Below, piece by piece: positions 19,826 through 29,451 of a stretch of DNA of 31,935 nt (position 1 is its first letter; each line of letters begins with the position of its first letter). The notes under the pieces were generated by a model. That model was given only the letters and a program-made list of their open reading frames with translations. It searched no databases and had not been told where the DNA came from. The stretch lies in contig JWZX01002521.1 of assembly GCA_001275005.1 (NCBI GenBank), positions 1 to 31,935 of the forward strand, written 5' to 3'. Source of the stretch: Chrysochromulina tobinii. Taxonomy: Eukaryota; Haptophyta; Prymnesiales; Chrysochromulinaceae. The position numbers were made by a program, and so were the translations under genes.

Positions 19826-20587
19826 ATGCCGGCGCTTCGAGCCTTCCTCAGTAGTCGTGCAACGAGGGCGCGTGGCCACTGGGTGTTTGTGAGCATCATC
19901 TTCGCCCTCCTCGGCTCCAATGGCCGGCTGCTGTCTACGCCTGCCGCGCTTGACGCCAGCGAGCGGCTTCATCATTTTGGCCCCGGGGAGCGCGGCGGTC
20001 TCATGAGCAGGCTAGTATGGTGGCGACGGCGGCGCGGCCCGGAGGACTGGCCACGGATGTGGCAGGCACAGCAGCAGCAGCAGGTGATCGCGCCGACGGC
20101 GCTCGAGGGCGCATGGCGCTGGATCAGGCCGCCCGCAGACAGCGAGAAGAGCCGTGCCTTCGACCGCTTCCTCGATCGCGCCGTGGGTGTGGGCTACCTG
20201 AAGCGCAGCCTGGCCATCCGCGCCTCGCAGGACCAGGAGCTCACTTTCGAGGAAGACAAGAGCCTCACACTCAAAGTTATCGACCGGCGTGGCACGAACA
20301 CGTACACCATCCGACCCGACTACCGCGTGCACTCCAGCCGCGGCTTCGGGCGGCTACCGATCAAGCAGCGTGCAAAGTGGCTGCGTGACGGCTCGCTCTG
20401 GGTGGAAGAGACGTACGCGCAGCACCTGGGCGGCTCCGAGCACGGCCGCCCGTGCGTCAGGATAGAATGCCCCACCTTCCGGCAGCGTCGTTCAGTGGAT
20501 GCCGACGGCCGTATGGTAATAGAACTGGAGCGGACCCTCCGCGATGGCGAGACCGTGCGCATGACGCAGCACTTCGAGGCGATATAG
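19826..20587 (+). CDS. Lipocalin/FABP-like protein with N-terminal membrane anchor or signal
   Basis: The protein is 253 aa from ATG 19826. A basic N-terminus (MPALRAFLSSRATRARGHW) leads into a short hydrophobic segment (VFVSIIFALLG, about 20-30), suggesting a signal anchor or organelle targeting. The last 160 residues fit a calycin barrel of the cytosolic fatty-acid-binding type. They start at LEGAWRWIRP, then have FDRFLDRAVGVGYLKRSLAI, the position of the FABP helix-turn-helix. Beta strands follow, and the end reads DADGRMVIELERTLRDG then TVRMTQHFEAI, comparable to the terminal strands with their lipid-carboxylate ligands. FABPs carry hydrophobic ligands between membranes. A Gln run (AQQQQQ) sits in the linker. 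Family assignment is by pattern only. Confidence 0.62.
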   Translation: MPALRAFLSSRATRARGHWVFVSIIFALLGSNGRLLSTPAALDASERLHHFGPGERGGLMSRLVWWRRRRGPEDWPRMWQAQQQQQVIAPTALEGAWRWIRPPADSEKSRAFDRFLDRAVGVGYLKRSLAIRASQDQELTFEEDKSLTLKVIDRRGTNTYTIRPDYRVHSSRGFGRLPIKQRAKWLRDGSLWVEETYAQHLGGSEHGRPCVRIECPTFRQRRSVDADGRMVIELERTLRDGETVRMTQHFEAI

Positions 20588-20957
20588 CCAAGGCGCGGGC
20601 GGGAGCGCTCCCGCGAGTCCGCGCGGGGCGGAACCGCTCCTTCCCCGTGGGTGTACGACTGCACACGTGGTTCCCCCTGTGGCGGGCGATTTATTAACTC
20701 AGTTTCAATATCCTCGTAACACGAGCGCGTCGTCGCTCATCAGTCTCGACATTGTACAACACTATGTGATAGACTATATGTGGGTCCTTTTTCGGGACAC
20801 CTTGTTCTTTACAAGAGTGCCGCAGTCATCATGCTTTGCCAAAGCGCTTGCGCAACAACATATTGGAAAGCATAGGAACGAGACGTTCAAAACCCAAAGA
20901 CACCGGACCGGGCGACTTGAAAGGATCGTTCACGCTAGTTTTTCGAAGGCCCTGAAA

Positions 20958-22736
20958 ATGGACTCCTCGGCTCAATGCCTCTTGGAATTCCATCCTTGGT
21001 TATCGGACCGCGTGATGGGGCTCAACCACCAGCTGGCAGCCCTCTCGTGCGCTATCGCGGAGGCCGTCGCACTCAATCGCACGCTCGTATTTCCAGAGGC
21101 TCTCTGCATCAGCGTGAAGCACGAACTGCGCTGGCACGCCAAGGGCCGCCAGCCGAGCCCTGGCTGCGTGGGCGAGAAGGGTGTGACAGGGTTCAGCGTG
21201 CCCACATCGACCCTCATCGACCTCGACGGCATCCGCCGATTGGTGCCGATCGAGCTCCGTCGCCTCGACATCCATCCGCCGCCGCCGGCCTCGCATGACG
21301 CAACCAACGTGGACCGCACGTGGACTACGGATCGCATCGCACGCGATCTGCCGTGCTCGCGCGCGCCGTTTGTGCGCCGGCGCGTCTCCGGCTACTGGTT
21401 CCGCCCGTGCTCGTACAATCTAGTGCAGTGCGACGCCCTCTCGGCAGTGCTCGATGCTGCGGTCGGTGCGCGTGGTGAGCTCTATCGAAGACGAAGCAGC
21501 TGCGGCCTGGCGGTGCACATGCTGCGCTCGGGGCTCTTCTACGCGGCACCGATCCGTGCTGCTGCTGCCGCCGTGCGCCACGCGCTCGGCGGGTGGTACG
21601 CGGCAGTGCATGTGCGCCGCTCCGACCGGCTTCGGGTGGGCTATGGCTGCGGCGACGCTGCCACCTGCGCCGAGGCCGCGGCGCTCACAGGGGCGGACGC
21701 ACTGCTCGCGCGGCTCGGCCTGTGGTATCCGCCCGGCACGCCGCTCTATGTGGGCTCCACCGAGCCGCCAAGCTACTTCGAGCAGCTGCGTCGGAGATAT
21801 AATCTCACCTTCGCCGAGGACTTAAGCGCGCTGCGAGGTACACCCGTTGCCTCTTGATTGTCTCTTCATTGCCTCTCGATTGCCTCTGGATTGCCTCTGG
21901 ATGGAATCTGGATTGAATCTGGATTGCAACCAGTTGCCTCTCTATTGCCCGAATCTCTCTTTGATGGTGGCCTCCTCTGTCTTCTGAGTGGCGCTGCACG
22001 TGAGCCTGCACAGAGCTGCCCAACAACTACGCGCTGTATGCGGCAGAGACGCTCGTGTTCTTTGGCGCGGCCTCCATGCTCGAGACTTTTGGGTATATGG
22101 CTGATTACCTCTGAGTGCCCCCCTAACCAGGTTGTTCGAGACGTTTGGGTACATGGCTGAGTGCCTCTGAGTGCCTCCATCATCAGGTACCACTCCGCCT
22201 AGATCTCGCACGCGTGCTTGTACATGGCTGATTGCCTCTGATTGCCTCTGAGTGCCTCCATCATCAGGTACCACTCCGCGTGGATCTCGCACGCGTGCTT
22301 CCCGGCTCTGGCGGCTGGCCGCTACTCGGGCTTTGGCGGCGCGCGCGCGAGGGGCGCTTGGAGTTCGGGAGGCGCTGGCGGCAGTGGAGGAGGAGAAGGT
22401 GCGGGAGGTCGCAATGGAGGTAGGGGCGTTGCCGTTCGTGGCGATGGAGGTTTGGCTACGGCGCCCATGCCCATGCCCGCTACGGTGCCCATGCTCCACA
22501 TCTCATGCGCTGACGCGCATGGTGTGGTAGTCAACGATGTCTTCTTCGGGCCAGCATGCGGCGCAAACCCACCATGCGGCATGCAAGGCGGTGGTGAGCA
22601 GATGAGTCTTGTGCCCGACAAGCAGACGAATGGCGAGCGCTTCCGAGCGGGCTGCGGCCGACTGCTCGACTTGGGGCAGTTCAGAGGTGGTGGAGGAACG
22701 AGAGGGTGCGCGTCTTCGTTGGCTTTGCCAGTTTGA
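20958..22736 (+). CDS. O-fucosyltransferase-like glycosyltransferase with Gly-rich tail, three exons
   Basis: Predicted exons 20958-21837, 22014-22092 and 22268-22736 give 475 aa with exact phase matches (1 and 2). The start has a good context (aaaATGg); an upstream in-frame ATG at 20778 would add 60 residues. The N-terminus LLEFHPWLSDRVMGLNHQL followed by NRTLVFPEALCI is the usual first beta-alpha unit of GDP-fucose O-fucosyltransferase-like enzymes. AAVHVRRSDR (His218) matches the HxRRxD nucleotide-sugar motif. PLYVGSTEPPSYFEQLRRRY, then PNNYALYAAETLVFFGAASM across intron 1, form the C-terminal half, ending with YHSAWISHACFPAL. The rest is Gly-rich, then a short Cys-containing stretch ending TGA at 22736. 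The acceptor is unknown. Both introns carry TGATTGCCTC-like repeats. Confidence 0.78.
21838..22013 (+). other. Repeat-filled intron 1 of the O-fucosyltransferase-like gene (176 nt, phase 1)
   Basis: It starts GTACACCCG and ends GAGCCTGCACAG. The first 100 bases are 10- to 11-base units (tcgattgcctc, tggattgcctc, tggattgaatc). Splicing joins CGA-G to AG-CTG, giving SALRELPNNYAL. Confidence 0.82.
22093..22267 (+). other. Repeat-filled intron 2 with duplicated splice junctions (175 nt, phase 2)
   Basis: It starts GTATATGGCTGATT and ends CTCCATCATCAG, joining TTT-GG to G-TAC-CAC (TFGYHSAW). An inner acceptor of identical sequence (cctccatcatcag, ending at 22186) is followed by a near-copy of the start of exon 3, which reads into TAG. 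A copy of the end of exon 2 (tcgagacgtttgggtacatgg) also lies inside. The outer acceptor is the one that keeps the frame. Confidence 0.8.
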
Positions 22737-22818
22737 GCTGCGGACTCCCGAAAATCATGGTTTATTTCACAGCGCGAGCGCCAAGTTCACAGCTCACGGT
22801 TCCGTGACTTCCGCTTCA

Positions 22819-23766
22819 ATGGAGGAAGCCTCTTCACGCTACCTTGTCTTCCGCGCACCTTCACGCGGCCAGGGCATTGGCACGATGATGAATGGCCTAG
22901 CGGCGGTGCTAGTCTTGGCGCAAAAGCACAATCGACAGGCTTGCGTAAAGTGGGCGGCGTTCGAGCTTGCCTTTGATTGGCGACTCGTCTGCCCACCCGC
23001 CGAGTCTTACTTTGCCGTCGCCGCCGGATCCACGGCGTTGCTCGATGCGGACGCGGTGCTTGAGCTGTGGAGCTTTGGCGAATCGACGCCACTTCCCACT
23101 GCCGAGGAGTTGCTCTCTGGAAATCGCAGCGTCGTGGTCGTCCATGGCGATGGCGGCGGCGGTCTCGTCGACTCGTCTGCGCGTCCGCTTGAGCTTCCGG
23201 CGGATCCCAGACTTGAATTATCTCGCTTGTTACCCCCGCCGCCACCCGCCCGCCTCGTCGTTCACTTACGCGTCGGCGATCTTCACGAGCCCAGCCGGCG
23301 TGGCCTCTTTGCTGCCGCCGGGATCGCTGCCGCTGCCGTCGACGGCGACGACGATGAGCCCATAGCGATGGCGAAGCGTATAGCGAGGGTGCTACCCGCT
23401 GACGCGTACGTGCTCACCGACTCACAGCCGATCCGCGACGTGCTGTGCGGTAGCGCCAAGTGGGCATGCCCTCAGTGGGGCGTCTTGCCGCACAGTGCCG
23501 AGCGCTCCGTCTTCGCAGGCGGCGGACAGGGATCACCAGGGGCCGAGCAACGGCGCAGCGAGCGCACGCTCGCGACGTTGCGCACTTGGGCGGACTGGTG
23601 GGCTATCAAGAGCGCCACCGAGCACGTGCTCCACACGCCCTCCGCCTTTTCGGAGTCCGCCCTTCGCTTCTCAGCGGCGGAGCCGTGCGTGCTGCGCGAT
23701 CAGCGCGCGCTGGATGTGTGCAGCGCGCGGAGCAGGAGTGCGGAGGAGAAGCGGGTCGAATTATGA
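22819..23766 (+). CDS. Second O-fucosyltransferase-like glycosyltransferase
   Basis: The protein is 315 aa from ATG 22819 (MEEASSRYLVFRAPSRGQGI). The frame is open further upstream but without a better start. Family-like features are FRAPSRGQGIGTMMNGLAAV (the Gly/Asn-rich first loop), LVVHLRVGDLHEP (the HxR motif, here HLRVGD) and PADAYVLTDSQPIRDVL, a D/S-containing strand as in fucosyltransferases. Near the end is WADWWAIKSATEHVLHTPSA followed by FSESALRFS, a C-terminal pattern also common in these enzymes. No signal peptide or anchor is visible, so the N-terminal exon may be missing, or the enzyme is soluble. It begins only 82 bases after the stop of the first fucosyltransferase-like gene, an unusually tight spacing for this window. 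No intron is needed. Confidence 0.7.
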   Translation: MEEASSRYLVFRAPSRGQGIGTMMNGLAAVLVLAQKHNRQACVKWAAFELAFDWRLVCPPAESYFAVAAGSTALLDADAVLELWSFGESTPLPTAEELLSGNRSVVVVHGDGGGGLVDSSARPLELPADPRLELSRLLPPPPPARLVVHLRVGDLHEPSRRGLFAAAGIAAAAVDGDDDEPIAMAKRIARVLPADAYVLTDSQPIRDVLCGSAKWACPQWGVLPHSAERSVFAGGGQGSPGAEQRRSERTLATLRTWADWWAIKSATEHVLHTPSAFSESALRFSAAEPCVLRDQRALDVCSARSRSAEEKRVEL

Positions 23767-23859
23767 AGTCGTTTCGCAACCTCATTCACACAGAATTCAC
23801 AGTCAAGTTTGAAATCGTCACCCAATTCACACGGATTTCCCGCCGACGTCGCGGCGGGC

Positions 23860-26800
23860 ATGAGCGAGCCTCTCAAGCGCAACCTCGCCGAGCAGCTCGC
23901 GTGGCTCTCGCAGAACCGCGCGGCGGCCGCCGCCTTCGCGCCGCCTACGCCAGGGGCGATGGCGCCAGCTCTAGCCAGTGCTGCCTGCGGGCCGTCCTCC
24001 ATGGCTCCGGATGTGGCCTTAACCGCCACGATAAGCAAGATTCGTGCCTCGGAGCCCACAAAGTGGGCCTTGGCGCCTGGGCGTTCGCCCGCTGAGCTGT
24101 TCGCTCGCTTCGATCCGGTGCCCAAGCTGCCGCCAGCCCAGGCGCCGCCGCCCAAGCCCGAGCGGACCGCGATGGCGGCTGCGCCGGCAGCCCTGGCAGC
24201 AGCAGCGCACTACCCTTCAGCTTCAGCGCATCCGGGTTACGGCTCTTGCGGAGTCGGCGCTGCTGGGCCGAGTGCCTGGCCATCGGCGTGTGACACTTGC
24301 AGGTGCTGTGCTTCGGGCGGTATGCCACCCTCTGCCGGCGCCGGACCGTCGGCCGCCCCACCCTCGGCGCCACCAGTGCCGTTTCATGCTTCGATGCCCC
24401 CGCCGCCGTCCCGGCCGCTGATGGATCCGTCGACACTGGTACGCGGTGTGCCGAGCCAGCCGCCGCTGCATCCACCACAGCTACCGCCACACCACCAAAC
24501 ACAGGAGCCGCCACGAGCACCAGCGCCCGCAGCGCCTCAGCAGCGGCCGCCGGCGTCGCTGAGTCACGAAGAGCTCGCGGAGTTGTGCAATCTGCAAATG
24601 ATCTTCATGAAGAGCGGCGCCAGCTGGCCCGATGAGGCGAGCCGGGTGCGCCATGACGCCCTGAGTGCCCGCCACACTTGTGCGGCGGCTGCGCCGTCGC
24701 TACAGGCGTCCATGGCGCACCCGGCTACAGGCGGCGGCGTTGGTGGCGTTGGTGGCGGCGCAGGCTGGGCAGGCGCGGGGGCGGGTCCGCCATCGGGGGC
24801 GGCGTACGCGCCGCCGACGCCAGGAGCCTCAGCTGGCTATGCGAGCACGCACCCGCCTTTCGGACCCAGCTATGCCGGCGGCTTTTCCGGCGGCGATGGG
24901 GCGTACGGTGGCGGCGGCGGCGGCGGTGCATACGGCGGCGGTGCTTACGGCGGCAGCGCGTACAGTGGTGGGGGATACGGTGGAGGTGGTGGCGGCGCAG
25001 GGCCAAGCGGTTTCGGCTTTGACAGCGGCGGCGGCAGTGGCTACGGTGGCGGCGGTGGCGGCGGCGGCGGCGGCGGCGTCGGTGCCTACGGCGGCGGCGG
25101 CGGCAGCGGCTACGGCGGCGGCAGCAGCGGGTACGGCGGCGGCGGCAGTGGCTACGGCGGTGCACCGTGCCACAACTGCGGCCAGGAGGGCCACTGGGCT
25201 CGTGACTGTCCCAACCGCGGCGGCGGTGGCGGCTTCGGCGGTGGCGGCGGCGGCCTCGGAGGCGGCGGCGAGTGGGGGGGCGGCCGTGGCGGTTATGAAC
25301 CCGCACCGCATGTGCCACTGGCGATGCCGCACGCGCCGCCTGCCGCTGCGGCGACCTTGGCAGGTCAGCAGGACGTGGCGGCCGTCACGAGCGCAGCGGT
25401 GCAGCAGTGGAACCACGACCGCTTCCCGTGGACTGCCGAGCTCGATCGCGCACTGCTCCGAATTTTCGGCTATCGCGAGTTTCGATCGCACCAGCGTGGC
25501 GTCATCAACGCGACCATGTCGGGTCGTGACGTCTTCGTGATCATGCCCACCGGTGGCGGCAAGTCCCTATGCTATCAGCTGCCTGCCATCGTCGACCAGG
25601 GCGTCACAGTCGTCATCTGCCCGCTCGTCTCGCTCATCACCGATCAGGTGCGAAGCCGATTCCTCCGACCCTTCCTCCGACAATGCCTCCGAAGCCCGAG
25701 ACAATCCCTGAGCCCATCCATGGAGAGCCCCCCCTCCTCCCTGAGCCCCCCTCCTCCCTGAGCCCCCCTCCTCCCCGAGACGATCCACGGACGATCCCTG
25801 CCCCCCCCCTCCTCCAGAGAGCTCATGCCCCGAAAACCCCGACCCAAACCCTCCCAACCACCTCCGTGCCTCCGCGGCCAGGTGGATGCGCTCGTGCACC
25901 AGGGAGTGATGGCCGAGGCGCTCACGTCGTCCCGATCCCAGGACGATATCAGCGCCATCTACCGGCACCTTCACTCCCCCTCCGAGATTCGAGCTCCCGA
26001 CGGCCTGCGCCTCCTCTATGTGACGCCCGAGAAGATCTCGGCCTCCTCGGGGCTCACCAACGTGCTGCGCAAGCTGCACGATCATGGGCTGCTCAAACGG
26101 TTTGTGGTGGATGAGGCGCATTGTGTGAGCCAATGGGGGCACGACTTCCGTCCCGACTACAAGTGCCTCTCGAAGCTCAAGCACAATTTCCCTACTGTGC
26201 CGCTCGTCGCGCTCACTGCGACTGCGACCGAGCGCGTGCGCCTCGACGTGAGCACCATCCTGCAGCTGCGCGAGCCGGTGACGTTCGCCTCGTCCTTCAA
26301 CCGGCCGAACCTTCGCTACTACGTGCAACCCAAGCGCAAGGGGTGCGTCGAGGAGATTGCGAAGCTCATCAAGCAGCGGTACCGCGGGCAGACAGGCATC
26401 GTCTACTGCTGCTCACGGCGCGACTGCGAGGAGGTGGCGGCCAAGCTGCGCGAGAATGGGGTTGGCTCGGCGGCCCACTACCACGCCGACATGCCCTCGG
26501 AGGAGCGCACTCACGTGCAGCGTGCGTGGATGAATGATGACGTGGCCATCATCTGTGCGACCGTCGCCTTCGGAATGGGCATCAACAAGCCCAATGTGCG
26601 CCTACTACGCCCTCAGATTTCCTGCTGAGTGCCTCTGATCGCCTTCTGATCGTCCCCGATCGCCTCCGGATCCGCGTTCGTGTGCAGGTGCGCTTTGTCT
26701 TCCACCACTCCCTACCCAAGTCGCTCGAAGGATACATGCAAGAGACTGGGCGCGCTGGGCGCGACGGCGAGCGCGCCGACTGCTACCTGATGTACACGTA

Positions 26801-29042
26801 CGCCGACAAGAACAAGATCGACTCCATGATCCTCAAGAGCGACGGTGACGAGCGTGTGAAGGCCGAAGGGCGCCAGCAGCTACTACAGATGATCTCGTGC
26901 GCTGAGAACGGGCCGCCCCTTGAGTGCCAGCTGATGGATCGCTGACGGATCGCTGATTGCGTGTTGATTGCGTGTTGATTGCGTGTTGATCGCTGATCGC
27001 GTGTTGATTGCGTGTGGGCCAGGTACGCCGAGAACGAGTTCGTGTGCCGGCGCGTGCAGATGCTCTCGTACTTTGCGGAGCGGTTCGACGCGGCACTGTG
27101 CAAGGGTACGTGCGACAACTGCGCAACGCGTCGCACGACCGAGAGCGAGTCACGAGACGTTTCGGAGCTCGGGCGGTCCGCTCTCGAGCTGCTAGGTGCG
27201 GCACGCTGCCAGCTGACGCTCACGATGCTCGTCGATGCGCTCAAGGGGAGCGAGACCAAGGCGATGCGCCAAAAGGGGCTGCCGGAGCTCCCGGGTTTCA
27301 AGGGAGGGGCACAGTACAAGAAGGTGGAGGTTGAGCGCGTCCTGAAGCTGATGATCGTACAGGGCTACGTGCACGAGCTGCTCGTGGCGAATGAGAACTT
27401 CGGCGGCATCAACGCGTACCTGCAGCTCGGACCGAACGCAGCGGCGCTCCGTCAGGGCCGAACGCCGCTGCTCGCGCCATTTGCGACGAGAGAGGTGCCC
27501 GAGACCTCGGGCCTCGAGATCGAAGGAGGAGAGGGCGTCGGTGCCGACGCCGGCGCTGGCGAGAGTGGCGCCGCCCTGGGCGGTGGAGGCGGCGTGGACG
27601 AGTTGCTCTTCGACGAGCTCCGGACACTGCGCAAGTCGCTCGCCGAAAAGGGTCAGGCCGTCTTCACGATTTGGCCCGACAAGGTCCAGAAGGAGATTGT
27701 GAACGTGCTGCCGTTTAGTGACAGCCAGCTCAAAGCCATCCACGGCATCGGCAAGAACAAAGCCGAGCGCTTCGGGCCGGCCATTTTAGGGTTGATCCGC
27801 GCGTTCGTGCAGCGCCACCCCGAGCTCCTGCCGCGTGCAAAGGCGAACATGGAGGCTGCTGAGAAGGAGGAGCAGGAGAAGCGTGAGAAGAGGGAGCGGG
27901 CGGAGGCGAGTGCGGCGCGAGCGGCAGCCGCCGCACCTCCAGGCAAGCGGCTCAAGATTGCCCCTGAGCCGGACGAAGAAGATGATCCCGACTTCGCTCT
28001 GCCGCCCTCCCAGCGGCCGCCGCCTGCCTCGATGGGCGGAGGGGCACCGTTGCCGCCTTCGCAGCGCCCCGCACCCGCCGCCGCACCCGCCGCACCACCC
28101 ACCGCACTCGCTGCCGCACCCGCCGCACCCGCCGCCGCCGCGGCCGCCGCTGTCTCGCCCTACTTTGAGCAGTTTGCACATCGTCCCACTGGCAGCGGTC
28201 GGGCGGCCCCAACTCACGTGGGCTCTTCGTACCCCCCAGGGCAGACGACAGCGCCAGGCTGGGCGGCCAGTGGCGTGCCGCACGCGCCGACCCACCCTCA
28301 GCAGCTTGCTCCCACCCACACACACGCACCCACACACGCGCCCACCGCCACCTTCGCTCCACCATTCCACGCACACGCCGGCGCTCCGCCCATGCGACTC
28401 AGTCCAGAGAGCGCCGCACGACTGAGCGATGACGCCCTCTTCGGCGACGGGCCGGCGAGCGGAGCTACAGCCGGCGCGGCCGTTGGCCACGCGGTCGCGG
28501 GTGGTGATGAGGACTTTGACTTTGACGCGGCACTGGTGGCCATGGATATTCCTGTGCCCGGCAGCACCTCATCCCACGGCAGCGCGGGCGCCCACGGCAG
28601 CGCGGGCGCACGCGGCGCCGGCAGTGGTAGCGCGAGCGGCGGCAATGGCGGCGGCAGGGGTGGCGCGGGGGGCTTTGTTTCCGGAGCGCAGCTGCCGCCG
28701 CCACCGCTTGGGCATGCGTACCAGCTGCCGTCGGCGCACCAGCAGTACGCGCTGCCGCCGCAGTACGCGCAGCCCATGGCGCAGCCGCCGCAGCCGATGC
28801 ATCATCAGATGCACAGCTATGGTCAGGCGCCCGCCTACAACCAGTCGCCCGCCTACAACCAGGTGCCCGCCTACAACCAGGTGCCCGCCTACAACCAAGC
28901 GCACGCCTACAGCCAGGCGCCCGCTTACAGCCAGGCGCCACCGCCCGGCACGGCGCCTCGCCGTGGGCTCTCGCTCTCGCTGCCCAAGGGCGACAAAGGC
29001 CTCAAGCCGCGCGCGACCAACGAAGCGTCCATGGGCCCCTGA
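23860..29042 (+). CDS. RecQ-family DNA helicase with N-terminal Gly-rich/CCHC zinc knuckle, RQC and HRDC domains
   Basis: Exons 23860-25647, 25882-26595, 26688-26896 and 27023-29042 give 1576 aa with matching phases (0, 0, 2). The N-terminal 430 residues are Pro/Ala- then Gly/Tyr-rich (GGYGGGG). A zinc knuckle [14 protein letters not shown] (C437, C440, H445, C450) follows. The helicase core has [10 protein letters not shown], Walker A MPTGGGKS (K568), [17 protein letters not shown] (673-677), [26 protein letters not shown] and [10 protein letters not shown], so it is complete. After it come the RecQ zinc cysteines ([13 protein letters not shown]), a winged helix and an HRDC-like domain (about 1096-1166). 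A KRLKIA basic patch could be the nuclear signal. The tail is Pro/Ala-rich with PAYNQ repeats. RecQ enzymes unwind 3'-5' recombination and replication intermediates. RQC plus HRDC is the BLM/Sgs1 arrangement; an upstream zinc knuckle is otherwise known from RECQL4. Confidence 0.9.
24895..25290 (+). repeat. GGC-rich repeat encoding Gly/Tyr-rich region of the helicase
   Basis: Imperfect ggcggcggc/tacggcggc units encode GGYGGGG-type sequence on both sides of the CCHC zinc knuckle. The composition resembles glycine-rich RNA-binding or cold-shock proteins. Confidence 0.85.
25648..25881 (+). other. Intron 1 of the helicase gene (234 nt, phase 0), C-rich repeats
   Basis: It starts GTGCGAAGCC and ends CCGCGGCCAG. 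Splicing restores [13 protein letters not shown] across RecQ motif Ia. Inside, an 18-base unit (gagcccccctcctccct) is repeated about three times. It lacks the TGATTGCC decamer seen in the other introns of this gene. Confidence 0.88.
26596..26687 (+). other. Intron 2 of the helicase gene (92 nt, phase 0)
   Basis: It starts GTGCGCCTAC and ends TTCGTGTGCAG; the next exon starts GTGCGCTTTG. Splicing restores [18 protein letters not shown], RecQ motif V. It contains tgagtgcctctgatcgccttctgatcg-type decamers. Confidence 0.9.
26897..27022 (+). other. Intron 3 of the helicase gene (126 nt, phase 2)
   Basis: It starts GTGCGCTGAGAACGG and ends GTGTGGGCCAG; the next exon starts GTACGCCGAGAACGA. Joining ATG-ATC-TC to G-TAC restores [16 protein letters not shown], a close match to the RecQ zinc-domain entry. 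The body is ttgattgcgtg repeated. Confidence 0.88.
28828..28945 (+). repeat. 21-base tandem repeat encoding PAYNQ units
   Basis: About five to six copies of cccgcctacaaccag(g/t) encode (A/V)PAYNQ and PAYSQ units near the C-terminus of the helicase. Confidence 0.85.
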
Positions 29043-29451
29043 GATAAGAGCTCTTGAGATGAAGTCATCAGCCGTTCATTACTTTTTCATTACTTTTTCA
29101 TACACGAAAGACGTGGACTGCCGATCAAAGTACCGTCGATCACCGCTCGCCCACCCCTCCGGGCGCCCCCAGCACGCCACAGCCGCCACAGACGGACGGG
29201 ACACGCGGCCGCCGCCCATGCGCGCGCGCGCCTAGAGGGGTATCATGTTGACAAAGATATCACGATTCACATAGCCATAGACGCGCTAGCCTTGGTTTCA
29301 TGCGCCGAATGCATGCAGGAAAACGCACTTTGCTACCCAAATCTGGAATTCATATGAACGAGGCAGCGGACCGCTGCTGGCCAGAGCACAAAATCGCGCC
29401 ATACCCCGCGCCGCACGAGCGAAGCCGAGCGCGGAGAGCAGATACATAGTC
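29043..29451. promoter_or_regulatory. Intergenic region, helicase 3' flank and promoter of the last gene
   Basis: In these 409 bases, a short direct repeat (ttcattactttttcattactttttcat) lies at about 29076-29101, in a locally AT-rich 3' flank. No gene or known promoter element was recognised. Confidence 0.4.

Noticed and set aside
24665-25540. Alternative frames over the GGC repeat (Ala/Arg/His-rich, both strands)
   Set aside because: They are by-products of the GGC repeat. The chosen frame has the CCHC knuckle and leads into RecQ motifs.
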